From Ancylobacter sonchi (GTDB lineage Bacteria > Pseudomonadota > Alphaproteobacteria > Rhizobiales > Xanthobacteraceae), in assembly GCF_018390695.1 (NCBI RefSeq), contig NZ_JAHBGF010000020.1, positions 558,001-622,000 of the forward strand: a stretch of 64,000 bases of DNA, given 5' to 3'. Positions 47,977-57,151 of the stretch are shown here, piece by piece (within the stretch, counting starts at the first letter, position 1; each line of letters begins with the position of its first letter). A program made the position numbers and the translations under genes. Below the pieces are notes generated by a model. It saw only the letters and a list, made by a program, of their open reading frames with translations. It made no database searches and was not told where the DNA came from.

Positions 47977-49314
47977 TCACGCGCTCGCCCGCTGGTCGGC
48001 CGGCGCGGCGTAGCGGTTCGCCGGGCGCGGCAGGCCGAAGCGCTCGCGAAGGGTCTTCTCGGCGTAATGGCTGCGGAACAGGCCGCGCTTGCGCAGGATC
48101 GGCACCACATGGTCGACGAAGACTTCCAGCCCGGTCGGCAGCACATCCGGCATCAGGTTGAAGCCGTCGGCGGCGCCGGCGGTGAACCACGCCTCGATGT
48201 CGTCGGCGATCGCCTCCGGCGTGCCGACCAGCACGCGGTGGCCGATGCCGCCGCCGAGCTTGTAGAGCAGCTGGCGGAAGGTGAGGTTGCCCTGGCGGGC
48301 GAAATTGAGCGTCGCCTGGGCGAAGGTGGTGCTGCCATTGACCGGGATCGGCAGCTCCGGCACCGGGGCGTCGAGCTCGAGATGGCTGAGGTCCTGGCCG
48401 AAGGTCACGCCGAGCCGGGCGATGGCATATTCCAGCGGGATGAGCGCGCCGAGCTCCTCCTGTCGGCGCTTCGCCTCCTCCTCGGTGGAACCGATGACGG
48501 TGGCGAGGCCGGGCAGCACCACGATGGAGCGCGGGTCGCGGCCATAGGCGGCGGCACGGGTGCGCAGATCGTCGGCATAGGCGCGGGCGCGCTCGACATC
48601 CTCGCCGACGCTGAACACCACGTCGGCGTGCCGGGCGGCGAGGTCGCGCCCGTCGCCGGAGCCGCCGGCCTGCACCAGGATCGGCCGCCCCTGCGGCGAG
48701 CGCGGCAGGTTGAGCGGGCCGGCGACTTCGAAGAACTGGCCCTTATGGGCGATGCGGTGGACCTTGGCAGGATCGAGGAAACGGGCGCCGGCCTTGTCGC
48801 CGACGAAGGCGTCGTCCTCCCAGCTGTCCCACAATTCGCTCACCACCTCGGTGAACTCCTTGGCGCGGGCGTAGCGGGCGCCGTGCTCGGGCAGCGACTG
48901 GCCGAAATTGGCGGAGGCGTTGGGATCGGCGGTGGTGACGACGTTCCAGCCCGCCCGCCCGCCGCTGACATGATCCAGCGTCGCGAAGCGCCGGGCGATG
49001 TTGTAGGGCTCGTTGTAGCTGGTCGAGGCGGTGGCGATCAGGCCGATATGCTCGGTGGCCGCGGCGATGGCGGTGAGGACGATCGTCGGCTCCAGGGACA
49101 GGAAGGGCCGCAGATCCGGCTTGTCCTCCAGCGCCGGGCGGTCGGCGAGGAACACGGCGTCGAGCGTGCCGCGCTCGGCGATCTGCGCGGTGCGCACGTA
49201 GTGGCCGATGTCGAAGGTGGCGTGCGGGTCCGCCTCCGGCGAGCGCCACGCCGAGGCGTAGAAGCCCGCGTGCAGGATGTTGATGTTGAGATGCAACTGA
49301 CGGCGTCGGGTCAT
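47977..49314 (-). CDS. LLM-class flavin-dependent monooxygenase (NtaA/SnaA/DszA family)
   Basis: 445 residues from the ATG at 49314, with GGAGG 8 bases upstream; an ATG 9 codons earlier is less likely. FMNH2-dependent oxygenase. Blocks are LHLNINILHAGFYASAWRSP, STSYNEPYNIARRFATLDHV, GRAGWNVVTTADPNASANFG and PVSPQG-like LNLPRSPQGRPILVQAGGS. It is related to but distinct from the LLM at 30297. A sulfur-promoter motif with a perfect dyad lies about 60 bases upstream. Probable role: oxidative release of sulfite or sulfate from an organosulfur compound; reduced flavin could come from the reductase at 53322. Confidence 0.87.
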   Translation of the reverse strand: MTRRRQLHLNINILHAGFYASAWRSPEADPHATFDIGHYVRTAQIAERGTLDAVFLADRPALEDKPDLRPFLSLEPTIVLTAIAAATEHIGLIATASTSYNEPYNIARRFATLDHVSGGRAGWNVVTTADPNASANFGQSLPEHGARYARAKEFTEVVSELWDSWEDDAFVGDKAGARFLDPAKVHRIAHKGQFFEVAGPLNLPRSPQGRPILVQAGGSGDGRDLAARHADVVFSVGEDVERARAYADDLRTRAAAYGRDPRSIVVLPGLATVIGSTEEEAKRRQEELGALIPLEYAIARLGVTFGQDLSHLELDAPVPELPIPVNGSTTFAQATLNFARQGNLTFRQLLYKLGGGIGHRVLVGTPEAIADDIEAWFTAGAADGFNLMPDVLPTGLEVFVDHVVPILRKRGLFRSHYAEKTLRERFGLPRPANRYAAPADQRASA

Positions 49315-49370
49315 TCCGTGGTCCTCCGAGCGCCCCATCATTGCCAGCCCGGCCTGTAAGTCAATTTAGT

Positions 49371-49390
49371 TTATAGAATTTATATTCTAT
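49371..49390 (-). promoter_or_regulatory. AT-rich motif shared by sulfur-gene promoters, copy B, with dyad
   Basis: TTATAGAATTTATAT at 49371-49385, part of a perfect inverted repeat ATAGAAT/ATTCTAT (49373-49379 and 49384-49390). It lies about 60 bases before the LLM start at 49314. Confidence 0.45.
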
Positions 49391-49461
49391 TATCGCGGCC
49401 GGTTTGGATGAAGTTTCTTCGCGGGGGGCAGCGCGATGGCGGGGGCGGCCGGGCGGCTACC

Positions 49462-50532
49462 TCATCCGCGCAACAAGGGCAGCAACTGCTCGCCCTGCCG
49501 GCGGATCTCGGACAGATAGGGCGTGTCCGACAGCACGAACTGGGTGATGCCGAGCGCGCGGTATTTCTCCAGCGAGCTGGCGACATCGGCCGCCGAGCCG
49601 ACCAGCCAGGTGGTGCCGGCGCCGCCGCCGCCGAACCGGCCCGGTGCGGTGTAGAGATTGTCGTCGAGCACGTCGCCGCGCTCGGCGAGGTCGAGCAGAC
49701 GCTGCTGGCCGACGGCGACCGCCCGCCGGTGGTCGTGCCAGCCGACGCCCTGGGTCCGGGCCATCTCGGCGACCTTGGCCTCGGCATCGGCCCAGGCCTC
49801 GGCGGTGGTGTCGCGCACCAGCGTGGTGATGCGCAGGCCGAATTCCAGCGGCGGCAGGTCGCGGTCGAGGTCGCGGCTCAGCGCCTTCAGCCGGGCGATC
49901 CGCTCGGCGAGCTGCTCGCGAGGCTCGCCCCAGAACAGCTGGACATCGGCCTCAGTGGCGGCCACCCGCTCGGCGGCCGGCGAGGCGCCGCCGAAATAGA
50001 GCTTGGGATGGCGGCGCGCGCCGCGCGGCTCGATGCGCGGCGCGATGGTCGATTCCGTGACGCGGAAATGCTCGCCGGTGAAGGTGACGTTCTCCTCGGT
50101 CCACAGGCGGCGGACGAGGCGCATGAACTCGCGGGTGCGGGCGTAGCGATGGTCCTGGTCGCCCTCGCTGTCGCCATAGGCGGCGAGGTTGTCCTTGCCC
50201 GACACGATGTTCACCCGCACGCGGCCACCGGTGAGCTGGTCCAGCGTGGCGGCGGCGCTGGCGAAATGCGCCGGCCGCCAATAGCCGGGCCGGATGGCGA
50301 TCAGCGGCTCGAAGGTCGTCGTGCGGGCGGCCAGCGCGGTGGCGAGTGTGAAGGTGTCCGGCCGGCCCCAGCCGGTGCCGATCAGCGCGCCGGTCCAGCC
50401 ATGCTGTTCCAGCGCGCGGGCGTGGCCGGTCAGCGTCTCCAGGCTGTTATGGCCCGCGACGGTCGAATCGCCGCGATGGCCGGGCTTGTCCTGATTGGGG
50501 ATGTACCAGAGGAATTCGGTCGGCTGGCTCAT
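49462..50532 (-). CDS. SsuD-like alkanesulfonate/LLM flavin monooxygenase
   Basis: 356 residues from the ATG at 50532 (MSQPTEFLWYIPNQ), the usual start of this branch; upstream in-frame ATGs at 50604 and 50628 would add a tail. FMNH2-dependent monooxygenase with FLWYIPNQ, VIGTGWGR-like LIGTGWGRPDTF, RPGYWRPAHFASAAATLDQL and RVRVNIVSGKDNLAAYGD, as in SsuD and dimethylsulfone-type enzymes. It lies downstream of the ssuC-ssuB-ssuA genes on the same strand, the usual desulfonating partner of that importer. Confidence 0.87.
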   Translation of the reverse strand: MSQPTEFLWYIPNQDKPGHRGDSTVAGHNSLETLTGHARALEQHGWTGALIGTGWGRPDTFTLATALAARTTTFEPLIAIRPGYWRPAHFASAAATLDQLTGGRVRVNIVSGKDNLAAYGDSEGDQDHRYARTREFMRLVRRLWTEENVTFTGEHFRVTESTIAPRIEPRGARRHPKLYFGGASPAAERVAATEADVQLFWGEPREQLAERIARLKALSRDLDRDLPPLEFGLRITTLVRDTTAEAWADAEAKVAEMARTQGVGWHDHRRAVAVGQQRLLDLAERGDVLDDNLYTAPGRFGGGGAGTTWLVGSAADVASSLEKYRALGITQFVLSDTPYLSEIRRQGEQLLPLLRG

Positions 50533-50669
50533 GCGACGGGCGTGCTCTTCCAAGGCGGGAATAGGCTGCTGCGACGGGTGCTTCCAGGCGCGCGCGTCCG
50601 GCATCCGCAACGGTTCGAGACCGGGCATCCGGGCGGCGGGGCCGCCCGGTGCGGGGCGCGCGTCGGCGT

Positions 50670-51626
50670 CTACAGCCCGGTGCGCAGCACGGCGTCGGCG
50701 ACGACGATCTTCTTCGGCAGCAGGCCGAGCCCGAAGAAGGTGTCGGCGACCGCCTGCTGGTCGGCGATCACCTTGTCGGTGAGCGGAGCGACGCCGAAGC
50801 TCTGCCGGCCGATGGCGATGGCCAGCACCGGCGCGGGAATGCCGGTCGACGGCGCCAGCTCGGCCACCGCCGCCGCCGGGTCCTTCTGGATCCAGCCATT
50901 GGTCTCGCCGATGGCGGCGATCAGCGCCGACACCACCTTCGGATTGGCCTCGGCGAATTTCCGCGAGCCGAGATAGAACTGGTAGTTCGGCACGATGCCC
51001 TCGGCGGTGGTCAGCGTACGCGCCTTGATGGCAACCTCGGCGGCGGCCTGGAACGGGTCCCAGATCGCCCAGGCGTCGAGGACGCCCTTCTCGAAGGCGG
51101 CGCGGGCATCGGCCGGCGGCAGGAACTTCACCGTGATGTCGGAATAGGCGAGGCCGTTCTTCTCCAGTGCCTTCACCAGCAGGAAATGCACGTTCGAGCC
51201 CTTGTTGAGCCCGACCGTCTTGCCCTTGAGGTCCTTCACCGACTGGATCGGGCTGTCATGCGGCACCAGGATCGCCTCGCCCTTCGGCGCCGGCGGCTCG
51301 TTGGCGATATAGGCGAGGTTGTCGCTGGCGGCCTGGGCGAAGATCGGCGGCGCCTCGCCGGTCTGACCGATGTCGATGGCGCCGGCGTTCAGCGCCTCCA
51401 GCATCTGCGGGCCGGCGGCGAATTCCGCCCATTTCACCCGGACGCCGAGCGGCTCCAGCTTCTTTTCGAGGATGCCGCGCCCCTTCAGCAGCACCAGCGT
51501 GCCGTATTTCTGGAAGCCGACGCGCACCTCGCTGTCGGCGAAGGCCGGGCGCAGCGCCGGGGCGGCGAGGGTGGAGGCGAGGCCGGCGGCGCCGGCGAGC
51601 AGGGTGCGGCGGGTGAGGGTGGTCAT
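50670..51626 (-). CDS. ssuA: Aliphatic sulfonate ABC transporter substrate-binding protein
   Basis: 318-residue periplasmic protein with a short N-terminal signal containing RRTLLAGAAGLASTL (Tat-like). The mature part starts SEVRVGFQKYGTLVLLKGRG, the SsuA signature, and contains AGAIDIGQTGEAPPIFAQAA and VGLNKGSNVHFLLVKALEKN. It sits between the ATPase gene and the SsuD-like gene. The ligand is expected to be an alkanesulfonate. Confidence 0.9.
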   Translation of the reverse strand: MTTLTRRTLLAGAAGLASTLAAPALRPAFADSEVRVGFQKYGTLVLLKGRGILEKKLEPLGVRVKWAEFAAGPQMLEALNAGAIDIGQTGEAPPIFAQAASDNLAYIANEPPAPKGEAILVPHDSPIQSVKDLKGKTVGLNKGSNVHFLLVKALEKNGLAYSDITVKFLPPADARAAFEKGVLDAWAIWDPFQAAAEVAIKARTLTTAEGIVPNYQFYLGSRKFAEANPKVVSALIAAIGETNGWIQKDPAAAVAELAPSTGIPAPVLAIAIGRQSFGVAPLTDKVIADQQAVADTFFGLGLLPKKIVVADAVLRTGL

Positions 51627-51653
51627 TGGCGTGTCCCGGTGTTGACGTCGGCG

Positions 51654-52433
51654 TCAGGAGGAGAACAGCGTGTCGAGTATACGCCCTTCGAGGGCGGCGA
51701 GTTCGGCCGAGCCGCGCCGGCGCGGGCGCGGCAGCTCGACGGCGAGGTCGAGCGCCACATGGCCGGCATCGATCAGCACCACCCGGTCGGCGAGGGCCAG
51801 CGCCTCGGACACGTCGTGGGTGACGAAGAGCGCGGTGAAGCGCTGCTGCTGCCAGATGCGCTCGACCAGCCCCTGCATCTCGATGCGGGTGAGGGCGTCG
51901 AGCGCGCCGAGCGGCTCGTCGAAGGCGAGCAGGCGCGGGCCGGAGGCAAGGGCGCGGGCGAGCGCCACACGCTGGCGCTGGCCGCCGGAGAGCACGGACG
52001 GCCAGTCGTCGGCGCGGTCGGCGAGACCGACCTCGGCGAGGATGGCGCGGGCGCGCCGATGGCGTTCCTCGCCCTTCACGCTCGCCGGCAGGCCGACCTC
52101 GACATTGGCCAGCACCCGCTCCCAGGGCAGCAGGCGCGGCTCCTGGAACATGATGCGGGTGGCGGCGGCATCGCGCGGGCCATCGAAGTCGATGCGGCCG
52201 GTGCTCGGCGTGTCGAGCCCGGCGACGAGACGCAGCAGGGTGCTCTTGCCGCAGCCGCTCTTGCCGACGATGGCGACGAACTGGCCGGCGGGAATGTCGA
52301 GCTCGATGCGCTCCAGCACCCGCTTGGCGCCGAAGCTGTGGCCGAGCCGGGCGACATGCACGCCGAGGCCGTGCGGCGCGCGGGCCAGATCGGTAGGCGA
52401 GGAATCCGCAAGGAGGGGTGTGTGGGCGTTCAT
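51654..52433 (-). CDS. ssuB: Aliphatic sulfonate ABC transporter ATP-binding protein
   Basis: 259-residue ATPase from the ATG at 52433. Walker [10 protein letters not shown], the SsuB-type [20 protein letters not shown], signature LSGGQRQR and Walker [17 protein letters not shown]. It follows ssuC by 5 bases and precedes ssuA by 27. Confidence 0.9.
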   Translation of the reverse strand: MNAHTPLLADSSPTDLARAPHGLGVHVARLGHSFGAKRVLERIELDIPAGQFVAIVGKSGCGKSTLLRLVAGLDTPSTGRIDFDGPRDAAATRIMFQEPRLLPWERVLANVEVGLPASVKGEERHRRARAILAEVGLADRADDWPSVLSGGQRQRVALARALASGPRLLAFDEPLGALDALTRIEMQGLVERIWQQQRFTALFVTHDVSEALALADRVVLIDAGHVALDLAVELPRPRRRGSAELAALEGRILDTLFSS

Positions 52434-52438
52434 GGCGA

Positions 52439-53320
52439 TCAGTCCCGCCGCGCCTGGAACGCCGGGTGCCATTGCAGGCACCGTTCTTCCAGCCAGCGCG
52501 TCAGCACGTCGGCGAGCTTGCCGAGCAGCGCGTAGATGAGGATGGCCAGTACCACCACGTCGACCAGCAGGAACTCGCGCGCCTGCATCGCCATGTAGCC
52601 GAGGCCGGAGGAGGCGGCGATGGTCTCGGCGACGATCAGCGTCAGCCACATGATGCCGAGCGCGAAGCGCAGCCCGACGAAGATCGACGGCAGCGCGCCG
52701 GGCAGGATCACCCGCCGGAACAGCGTGAGCGGCGACATGCCGTAGACCCGGCCCATCTCGATCAACTGCGGATCGACGGTGCGCACGCCGTGCAGCGTGT
52801 TGATGTAGATCGGGAAGAACACGCCGAGCGCGACCAGGAAGAGCTTGGCCTCCTCGTCGATGCCGAACCACAGGATCACCAGCGGGATCAGCGCCAGATG
52901 CGGCACGTTGCGGATCATCTGCAGCGTGGTGTCGGTGTAGCGGCGGGACAGCTCCGAGAGGCCGTTGGCGATGCCGAAGGCGAGGCCGATGACGCCGCCG
53001 ACGAACAGACCGGCGAAGGCGCGCAGCGTGCTCACCCACATGTTGCGCAGTAATTCGCCGGATTTCAGCGCCGCCCAGCCGGCCTGCGCGATCGCCGAGG
53101 GCGCCGGCAGCACATTGGGCGCGATGACGCCGATGCGGGAGAGATATTCCCACAGGACGACCAGCAGCGCCGGCAGCACCCAGCCGGCGAGGCGGGCCTC
53201 CAGCACGGCGAGGCGCGTGGCGGCGGGGCGCGCATGTTGGCGGCGCGCATCTCGGGGGCGCGCGTGTCGCGCACCGGCGATGGCGGCGCTCAGTCGGGCT
53301 CCCCGCTCCACCAGCGACAT
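52439..53320 (-). CDS. ssuC: Aliphatic sulfonate ABC transporter permease
   Basis: 293-residue permease from the ATG at 53320 ([10 protein letters not shown]), directly after the FMN reductase stop. SsuC blocks are [40 protein letters not shown] and [20 protein letters not shown]. Residues about 15-45 are Arg/Ala-rich before the first helix. Confidence 0.9.
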   Translation of the reverse strand: MSLVERGARLSAAIAGARHARPRDARRQHARPAATRLAVLEARLAGWVLPALLVVLWEYLSRIGVIAPNVLPAPSAIAQAGWAALKSGELLRNMWVSTLRAFAGLFVGGVIGLAFGIANGLSELSRRYTDTTLQMIRNVPHLALIPLVILWFGIDEEAKLFLVALGVFFPIYINTLHGVRTVDPQLIEMGRVYGMSPLTLFRRVILPGALPSIFVGLRFALGIMWLTLIVAETIAASSGLGYMAMQAREFLLVDVVVLAILIYALLGKLADVLTRWLEERCLQWHPAFQARRD

Positions 53321-53321
53321 G

Positions 53322-53903
53322 TCAGGCCGCCGTCGCTTTGGCGTTGCGCTCGCCGCGCCGCGCCCCGGCCAGCGCGCGGACCGCCTCGTCCACCAGCTGC
53401 TCGAAGCGCTGCTGCGAGGCGCCCGGCGTAATCTCGCCATTACCGAAGTCGCGCTCGGTGAAGAAGATGCCGGTACCGAGCGGCTGCGCCTGGAAGAAGG
53501 CGAAGAGCGGCCGCAGCTGGTGCTCGATGGCGAGCGCGTGGCGGTCGCTGCCGCCGGTCGCCAGCAGCGCCACCGGCAGGCCGATCAGGCCGCGATAGTC
53601 GAGGAAGTCGACGAAATGCTTGAACAGTCCGGAATAGGACCCCTTATAGACCGGCGAGCCGGCGATCAGGAGGTCGGCGCCTTCGACCGCGGTCAGCGCG
53701 GCCTCCACGGCAGGGCTGCCCGGCCGGGCGCGCAGGCCGCCGATCTCTTCCAGCGCCGCGATGTCGACGACCTCGGTGGTGTTCGCAAGCCCGGCGACCC
53801 GCGCGGCGTCGGCGATGCGGCCCACCGTGAGCTCGACGAGCGACAGCGTGCGCGACGGCACCGACAAGCCTCCGCTGAGACCGACGATCTTCAATCCGCT
53901 CAT
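53322..53903 (-). CDS. NADPH-dependent FMN reductase (SsuE/MsuE-like)
   Basis: 193-residue flavodoxin-fold reductase that supplies FMNH2 to LLM monooxygenases. The start MSGLKIVGLSGGLSVPSRT shows the SGS-type phosphate loop; GADLLIAGSPVYKGSYSGLF contains the conserved SPxYxGS segment. The ATG at 53903 is chosen because GGAG sits 8 bases upstream; a GTG two codons earlier is too close. It heads the ssu operon and is the only recognisable flavin reductase in the window, so it may serve all four LLM enzymes. Confidence 0.88.
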   Translation of the reverse strand: MSGLKIVGLSGGLSVPSRTLSLVELTVGRIADAARVAGLANTTEVVDIAALEEIGGLRARPGSPAVEAALTAVEGADLLIAGSPVYKGSYSGLFKHFVDFLDYRGLIGLPVALLATGGSDRHALAIEHQLRPLFAFFQAQPLGTGIFFTERDFGNGEITPGASQQRFEQLVDEAVRALAGARRGERNAKATAA

Positions 53904-53975
53904 GGGCACTTCTCCATCCTCACTGGTGTGAGCCGTTCAGCCTGTCGTCTTTCCTTCGCATGAAATCGTATAATT

Positions 53976-53992
53976 ATCTACTAGATTTATAT
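53976..53992 (-). promoter_or_regulatory. AT-rich motif shared by sulfur-gene promoters, copy C, with dyad
   Basis: CTACTAGATTTATAT at 53978-53992. ATCTA-C-TAGAT (53976-53986) is a perfect inverted repeat. It lies about 75 bases before the FMN reductase start. Confidence 0.45.
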
Positions 53993-54035
53993 ATCAAAGG
54001 TGCGGCGCATGGCGCCGGGCGGCGGCAAGGCTGGA

Positions 54036-55292
54036 TTACCCGGCGGCGGGAAACGACAAGAGCTGGACGAGGCCGCCGCCCGGACGGTTCTGCAATGTGA
54101 GCCGTCCGCCATTGCCGATGGCGATCTCGCGGGCGATGGCGAGGCCGAGCCCGGCGCCGGGCACCGCGGCACCGCGCGCGGGGTCGACGCGGAAGAAGGG
54201 CTCGAATACCTGGCCCATCAGTGCCTCGGGAATGCCGGGGCCGCGATCCGAGAGGGTGACCAGGGCGTGTCCGTCGACGGAGGAGACGGCGAGATGGGCG
54301 CCGCCCCCATGCGTGGCGGCATTGATCGCCAGGTTGCGGATGGCGCGACGCAGGGAGAGCGGCCGGGCCTGGACACATACCGGCACGGTTGAATCCAGGC
54401 TGACCGCCAACCCGACTTCCCTGAGCTCGTCGACGACCTCGTGTACCAGCCCGTCGAGCCGTATCGGGCTATGTGTCGAGCCTTCCACCTCCTCGCGCAC
54501 CAGCTGGATCGCGCTGTCGGCGATGCGGTCGAGTTCGTTGAGGTCGGCGATCCAGGTCTCGCGCTCCTCCACGGGCAGAAACTCGGCGCGCAGCCGCATC
54601 CGCGTCATCGGCGTGCGCAAATCGTGGCCCGCCGCGGCCACGAGGCGAATGCGGCTCTCCATCGCCTGTTTCAGCCGCGACGCGAGCAGGTTGATCGCCC
54701 GGGCCGCGGCGCGGACCTCCTTGGGGCCGTCTTCCGCCAGAGGCTCTATCTCACCGCCCGGACCGATGGCGGCGACCGTGCGCTCAAGCAGCGCCAGCGG
54801 CTCGGTGAGGCGGCGTACCGCGACCAGCATCACCAGCGTCGTGCCGATCAGCATGGCGAACACCCAGCCGAACAGCGCCCAATCCTGATTGGGCGGCTCG
54901 TGCGGCGCGGTCATCGGCAACCAGAGCCAGCGCCCGTCCGCCAGCCGGCCGGCAATCACCGGCCATGGAGCGTCCAATGTCTTGAGCACGGCGACCCTCT
55001 CGGATCGCCCCTTGGCCGCCAATGCGGCGTTTATCCCGTGCGTCGGCCCCTCCAGCTGCTCACCCGAGGGACTCTTCTCATGCACGCCTATGATGCGGTC
55101 GGGAGCCGGCGGCGGAAGGTCGCCATGCGATGCCAGATCGGCGACCAGGATCCATTGAGAGGCGAGCGCGTCTTCGATCTCATGGAAACGCGGCGGCGAC
55201 AGCAGCAGGAATGACAGCGTGGTCGCGATCACCGCCACGAGCAGGAGGGCGGCGACCAATAAAAGCGTGAGCTTGGTGCGCAGCCGGTTCAT
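54036..55292 (-). CDS. EnvZ-type sensor histidine kinase
   Basis: 418-residue inner-membrane kinase. TM1 spans about 8-31, the periplasmic sensor about 32-138 and TM2 about 140-160, followed by a HAMP domain. The phosphorylated H223 is in AAGHDLRTPMTRMRLRAEF. The ATPase domain has the N-box NLAINAATHGG, LSDRGPGIPE and GAGLGLAIAREI. Its ATG overlaps the regulator's stop (ATGA), the normal order for OmpR/EnvZ pairs. The stimulus is unknown; the adjacent LTXXQ-like and TolC genes hint at envelope or metal stress. Confidence 0.9.
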   Translation of the reverse strand: MNRLRTKLTLLLVAALLLVAVIATTLSFLLLSPPRFHEIEDALASQWILVADLASHGDLPPPAPDRIIGVHEKSPSGEQLEGPTHGINAALAAKGRSERVAVLKTLDAPWPVIAGRLADGRWLWLPMTAPHEPPNQDWALFGWVFAMLIGTTLVMLVAVRRLTEPLALLERTVAAIGPGGEIEPLAEDGPKEVRAAARAINLLASRLKQAMESRIRLVAAAGHDLRTPMTRMRLRAEFLPVEERETWIADLNELDRIADSAIQLVREEVEGSTHSPIRLDGLVHEVVDELREVGLAVSLDSTVPVCVQARPLSLRRAIRNLAINAATHGGGAHLAVSSVDGHALVTLSDRGPGIPEALMGQVFEPFFRVDPARGAAVPGAGLGLAIAREIAIGNGGRLTLQNRPGGGLVQLLSFPAAG

Positions 55293-56050
55293 GGCGTGTC
55301 CGCCGATCTAGAGGCCGCCCGGGCCTCGACCGGCACCGAAAGCTGGTACCCGCCATTTCTCAGCGTCTTGAGGATGCGGAAGCTGCCGGCATCGCCCAGC
55401 TTGCGCCGCAACCGGCTGACCAGCACGTCGATCGACCGGTCGAACGGCGAGGCGTTGCGTCCCTGGGTGATGTCGAGCAACTGGTCGCGCGACAGCATGC
55501 GGCCCGGACGTTCGAGAAAGGCCATGAGCAGGTCGAATTCGGCGCCGGTCAGCTGAATGTCGGTGCCCTCGACGTCGGCCAGCTCCCGGGTGCTGGGCTT
55601 GGCGGTGAAGCCAGCGAAGCAATAGACCGGGCCGGTGCCTTCTGTCGCTTGCGTCTGGGGATCCACGGCCGCCGGGCGCGAGGCGGTTCGCCGCAGCACC
55701 GCCCGGATGCGGGCGAGCAGCTCGCGCGGATTGAACGGCTTGCCGAGATAGTCGTCGGCGCCGATCTCGAGGCCGATGATGCGGTCGACATCTTCCTTCA
55801 GCGCGGTGAGGAGGATGATCGGCACCTGCGAGCGGGTGCGTAGGCTTCGACAGAGATCGAGGCCGGGAACATCCGGCAACATGAGATCCAGTACCACGAG
55901 GTCGATCTGCTGCGACGCCATGGCCTCATCGGCATGCCGGCCGTCCTGCGCCAGCGACACGCGGAAGCCCTGTTCTTGCAGGTAGCGTCCGAGCAACGTG
56001 CGAATGGCGTGGTCGTCGTCGACGACGAGAATGTGCGGGGCCGTCTCCAA
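55289..56050 (-). CDS. OmpR-family response regulator
   Basis: 253-residue regulator. The receiver domain has D11, D12, the phospho-acceptor D55 in LVVLDLMLPD, T82 and K104. The winged-helix domain (about 150-240) has LTGAEFDLLMAFLERPGRML and SRLRRKLGDAGSFRILKTLR. The start is a TTG at 56050 supported by GGAGG 6 bases upstream. An alanine-rich linker of unusual length (about 120-150) joins the domains. It is divergent from the exported LTXXQ-like gene, a likely target. Confidence 0.9.
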   Translation of the reverse strand: METAPHILVVDDDHAIRTLLGRYLQEQGFRVSLAQDGRHADEAMASQQIDLVVLDLMLPDVPGLDLCRSLRTRSQVPIILLTALKEDVDRIIGLEIGADDYLGKPFNPRELLARIRAVLRRTASRPAAVDPQTQATEGTGPVYCFAGFTAKPSTRELADVEGTDIQLTGAEFDLLMAFLERPGRMLSRDQLLDITQGRNASPFDRSIDVLVSRLRRKLGDAGSFRILKTLRNGGYQLSVPVEARAASRSADTP

Positions 56051-56259
56051 GTCTCGCCTCCAGATCGAATGACCGCAGGTCTCGGCGACTATTGTGGCGC
56101 AATTTCAACGAGCTGTAGGGAATGGAGGGTCGAGGGGCCGATCCAGCAACGTTTCATCACAACAAAACGGCGGCCGTTTACATTCGGCAATATTCGGACC
56201 TTCGAGGGAAAAACGGCGCTGCCACATTGCGCCCGGTTTCAACGGCCCAAGAGGACTGG

Positions 56260-56889
56260 ATGCTCTCGCATATACCGGCGCGATTCGCCGCCCTGGCTCT
56301 CTGCACCGCCATCGCTCCACCGGGCCCGGCGATCGCGCAGACGGCGGCGGTGTCCAATATGACCGTGCATTGCGTCAGCGCCCAGGATCCTTCGCCGCCG
56401 CCGGAACTGTTGCTGCCTGCCCGCATGAGCGAGGCGGAGATTCTTCTCATGCCGCCGATGAGCCCGTCGCTCGGCCTTGCCGCCTATCTCGCGGCACTGG
56501 AAACCTATATCGGCATCACGGCGTCGCAGCTCGACGCCTGGCGCGGCTATACCAATGCCTTCCAGGCGGCACTGGCTCCGCCCGACCTTCCGCAAGGCAT
56601 CGAGCCGCCCCCGCGCATGGGCCCGCCCGGTGGACGGGCGCCGCATGGCGAGGCGCTGCTGCCCGGCGAAGATATGGCGCGCCACCTGGTCGACAAGGGC
56701 GAGGCGGCCCACCGCTTGATGGCCGCCATCGACGGATTGCGCAGCCAGCTGACTACCGAACAATTTGATCGGCTGAGGAACGCCGGACGGACATTCGCCC
56801 CTTTGGGCCGTCCCGCGCCTGACGCCGATCAATTGCCTCCGGGCGACATTTGTCCGGAGGCAAAGGGAGCCTGTACGTCCAACCCCTGA
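56260..56889 (+). CDS. Exported LTXXQ-like (Spy/CpxP-type) protein
   Basis: 209 residues from the ATG at 56260 (AGAGGA upstream); the frame is open to an earlier ATG at 56122. A Sec signal (MLSHIPARFAALALCTAIAP) ends near AIAQ. A helical region contains ASQLDAWRGYTNAFQAALAP and later LRSQLTTEQFDRLRNAGRTF, with LTTEQ matching the LTXXQ box of Spy/CpxP periplasmic chaperone-like proteins. Two cysteines near the C-terminus (ICPEAKGAC) may form a disulfide. It is transcribed away from the two-component genes. Confidence 0.6.
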   Translation: MLSHIPARFAALALCTAIAPPGPAIAQTAAVSNMTVHCVSAQDPSPPPELLLPARMSEAEILLMPPMSPSLGLAAYLAALETYIGITASQLDAWRGYTNAFQAALAPPDLPQGIEPPPRMGPPGGRAPHGEALLPGEDMARHLVDKGEAAHRLMAAIDGLRSQLTTEQFDRLRNAGRTFAPLGRPAPDADQLPPGDICPEAKGACTSNP

Positions 56890-56901
56890 CAGGCTCTCGG
56901 C

Positions 56902-56936
56902 AACGGCGGATGCTCGCTTGGCGAGCGTCCGCCGTT
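56902..56936 (+). terminator. Strong hairpin after the LTXXQ-like gene
   Basis: AACGGCGGA/TCCGCCGTT with inner GCTCGC/GCGAGC, 12 bases after the stop codon. No U-tract follows. Confidence 0.55.
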
Positions 56937-57021
56937 CGCCTTCGACCCGACATCGCCCCCTAGGAGCTCCGGTTGAATGGTGCGGTTCCTGTCGAGCATG
57001 GCCATGCTCGCAGGGGCCGTC

Positions 57022-57067
57022 GACGCGTTTGCGCGTGAATGGCAGACGCGCTTGCGCGTGATTGGCA
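57022..57067. repeat. Two adjacent 23-bp direct repeats
   Basis: 57022-57044 and 57045-57067 match at 21 of 23 positions (GACGCG-TTGCGCGTGA-TGGCA with changes at two sites). They lie in the gap before the convergent tolC-like gene. Confidence 0.85.
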
Positions 57068-57151
57068 CCGGAGGGACCCGCCCGGCACCGGCTCTCGACC
57101 GGCGGCGCTTCTCGGCCGCCGGCGCCCCGCATGCCGCCCCGACGCTGGCGG

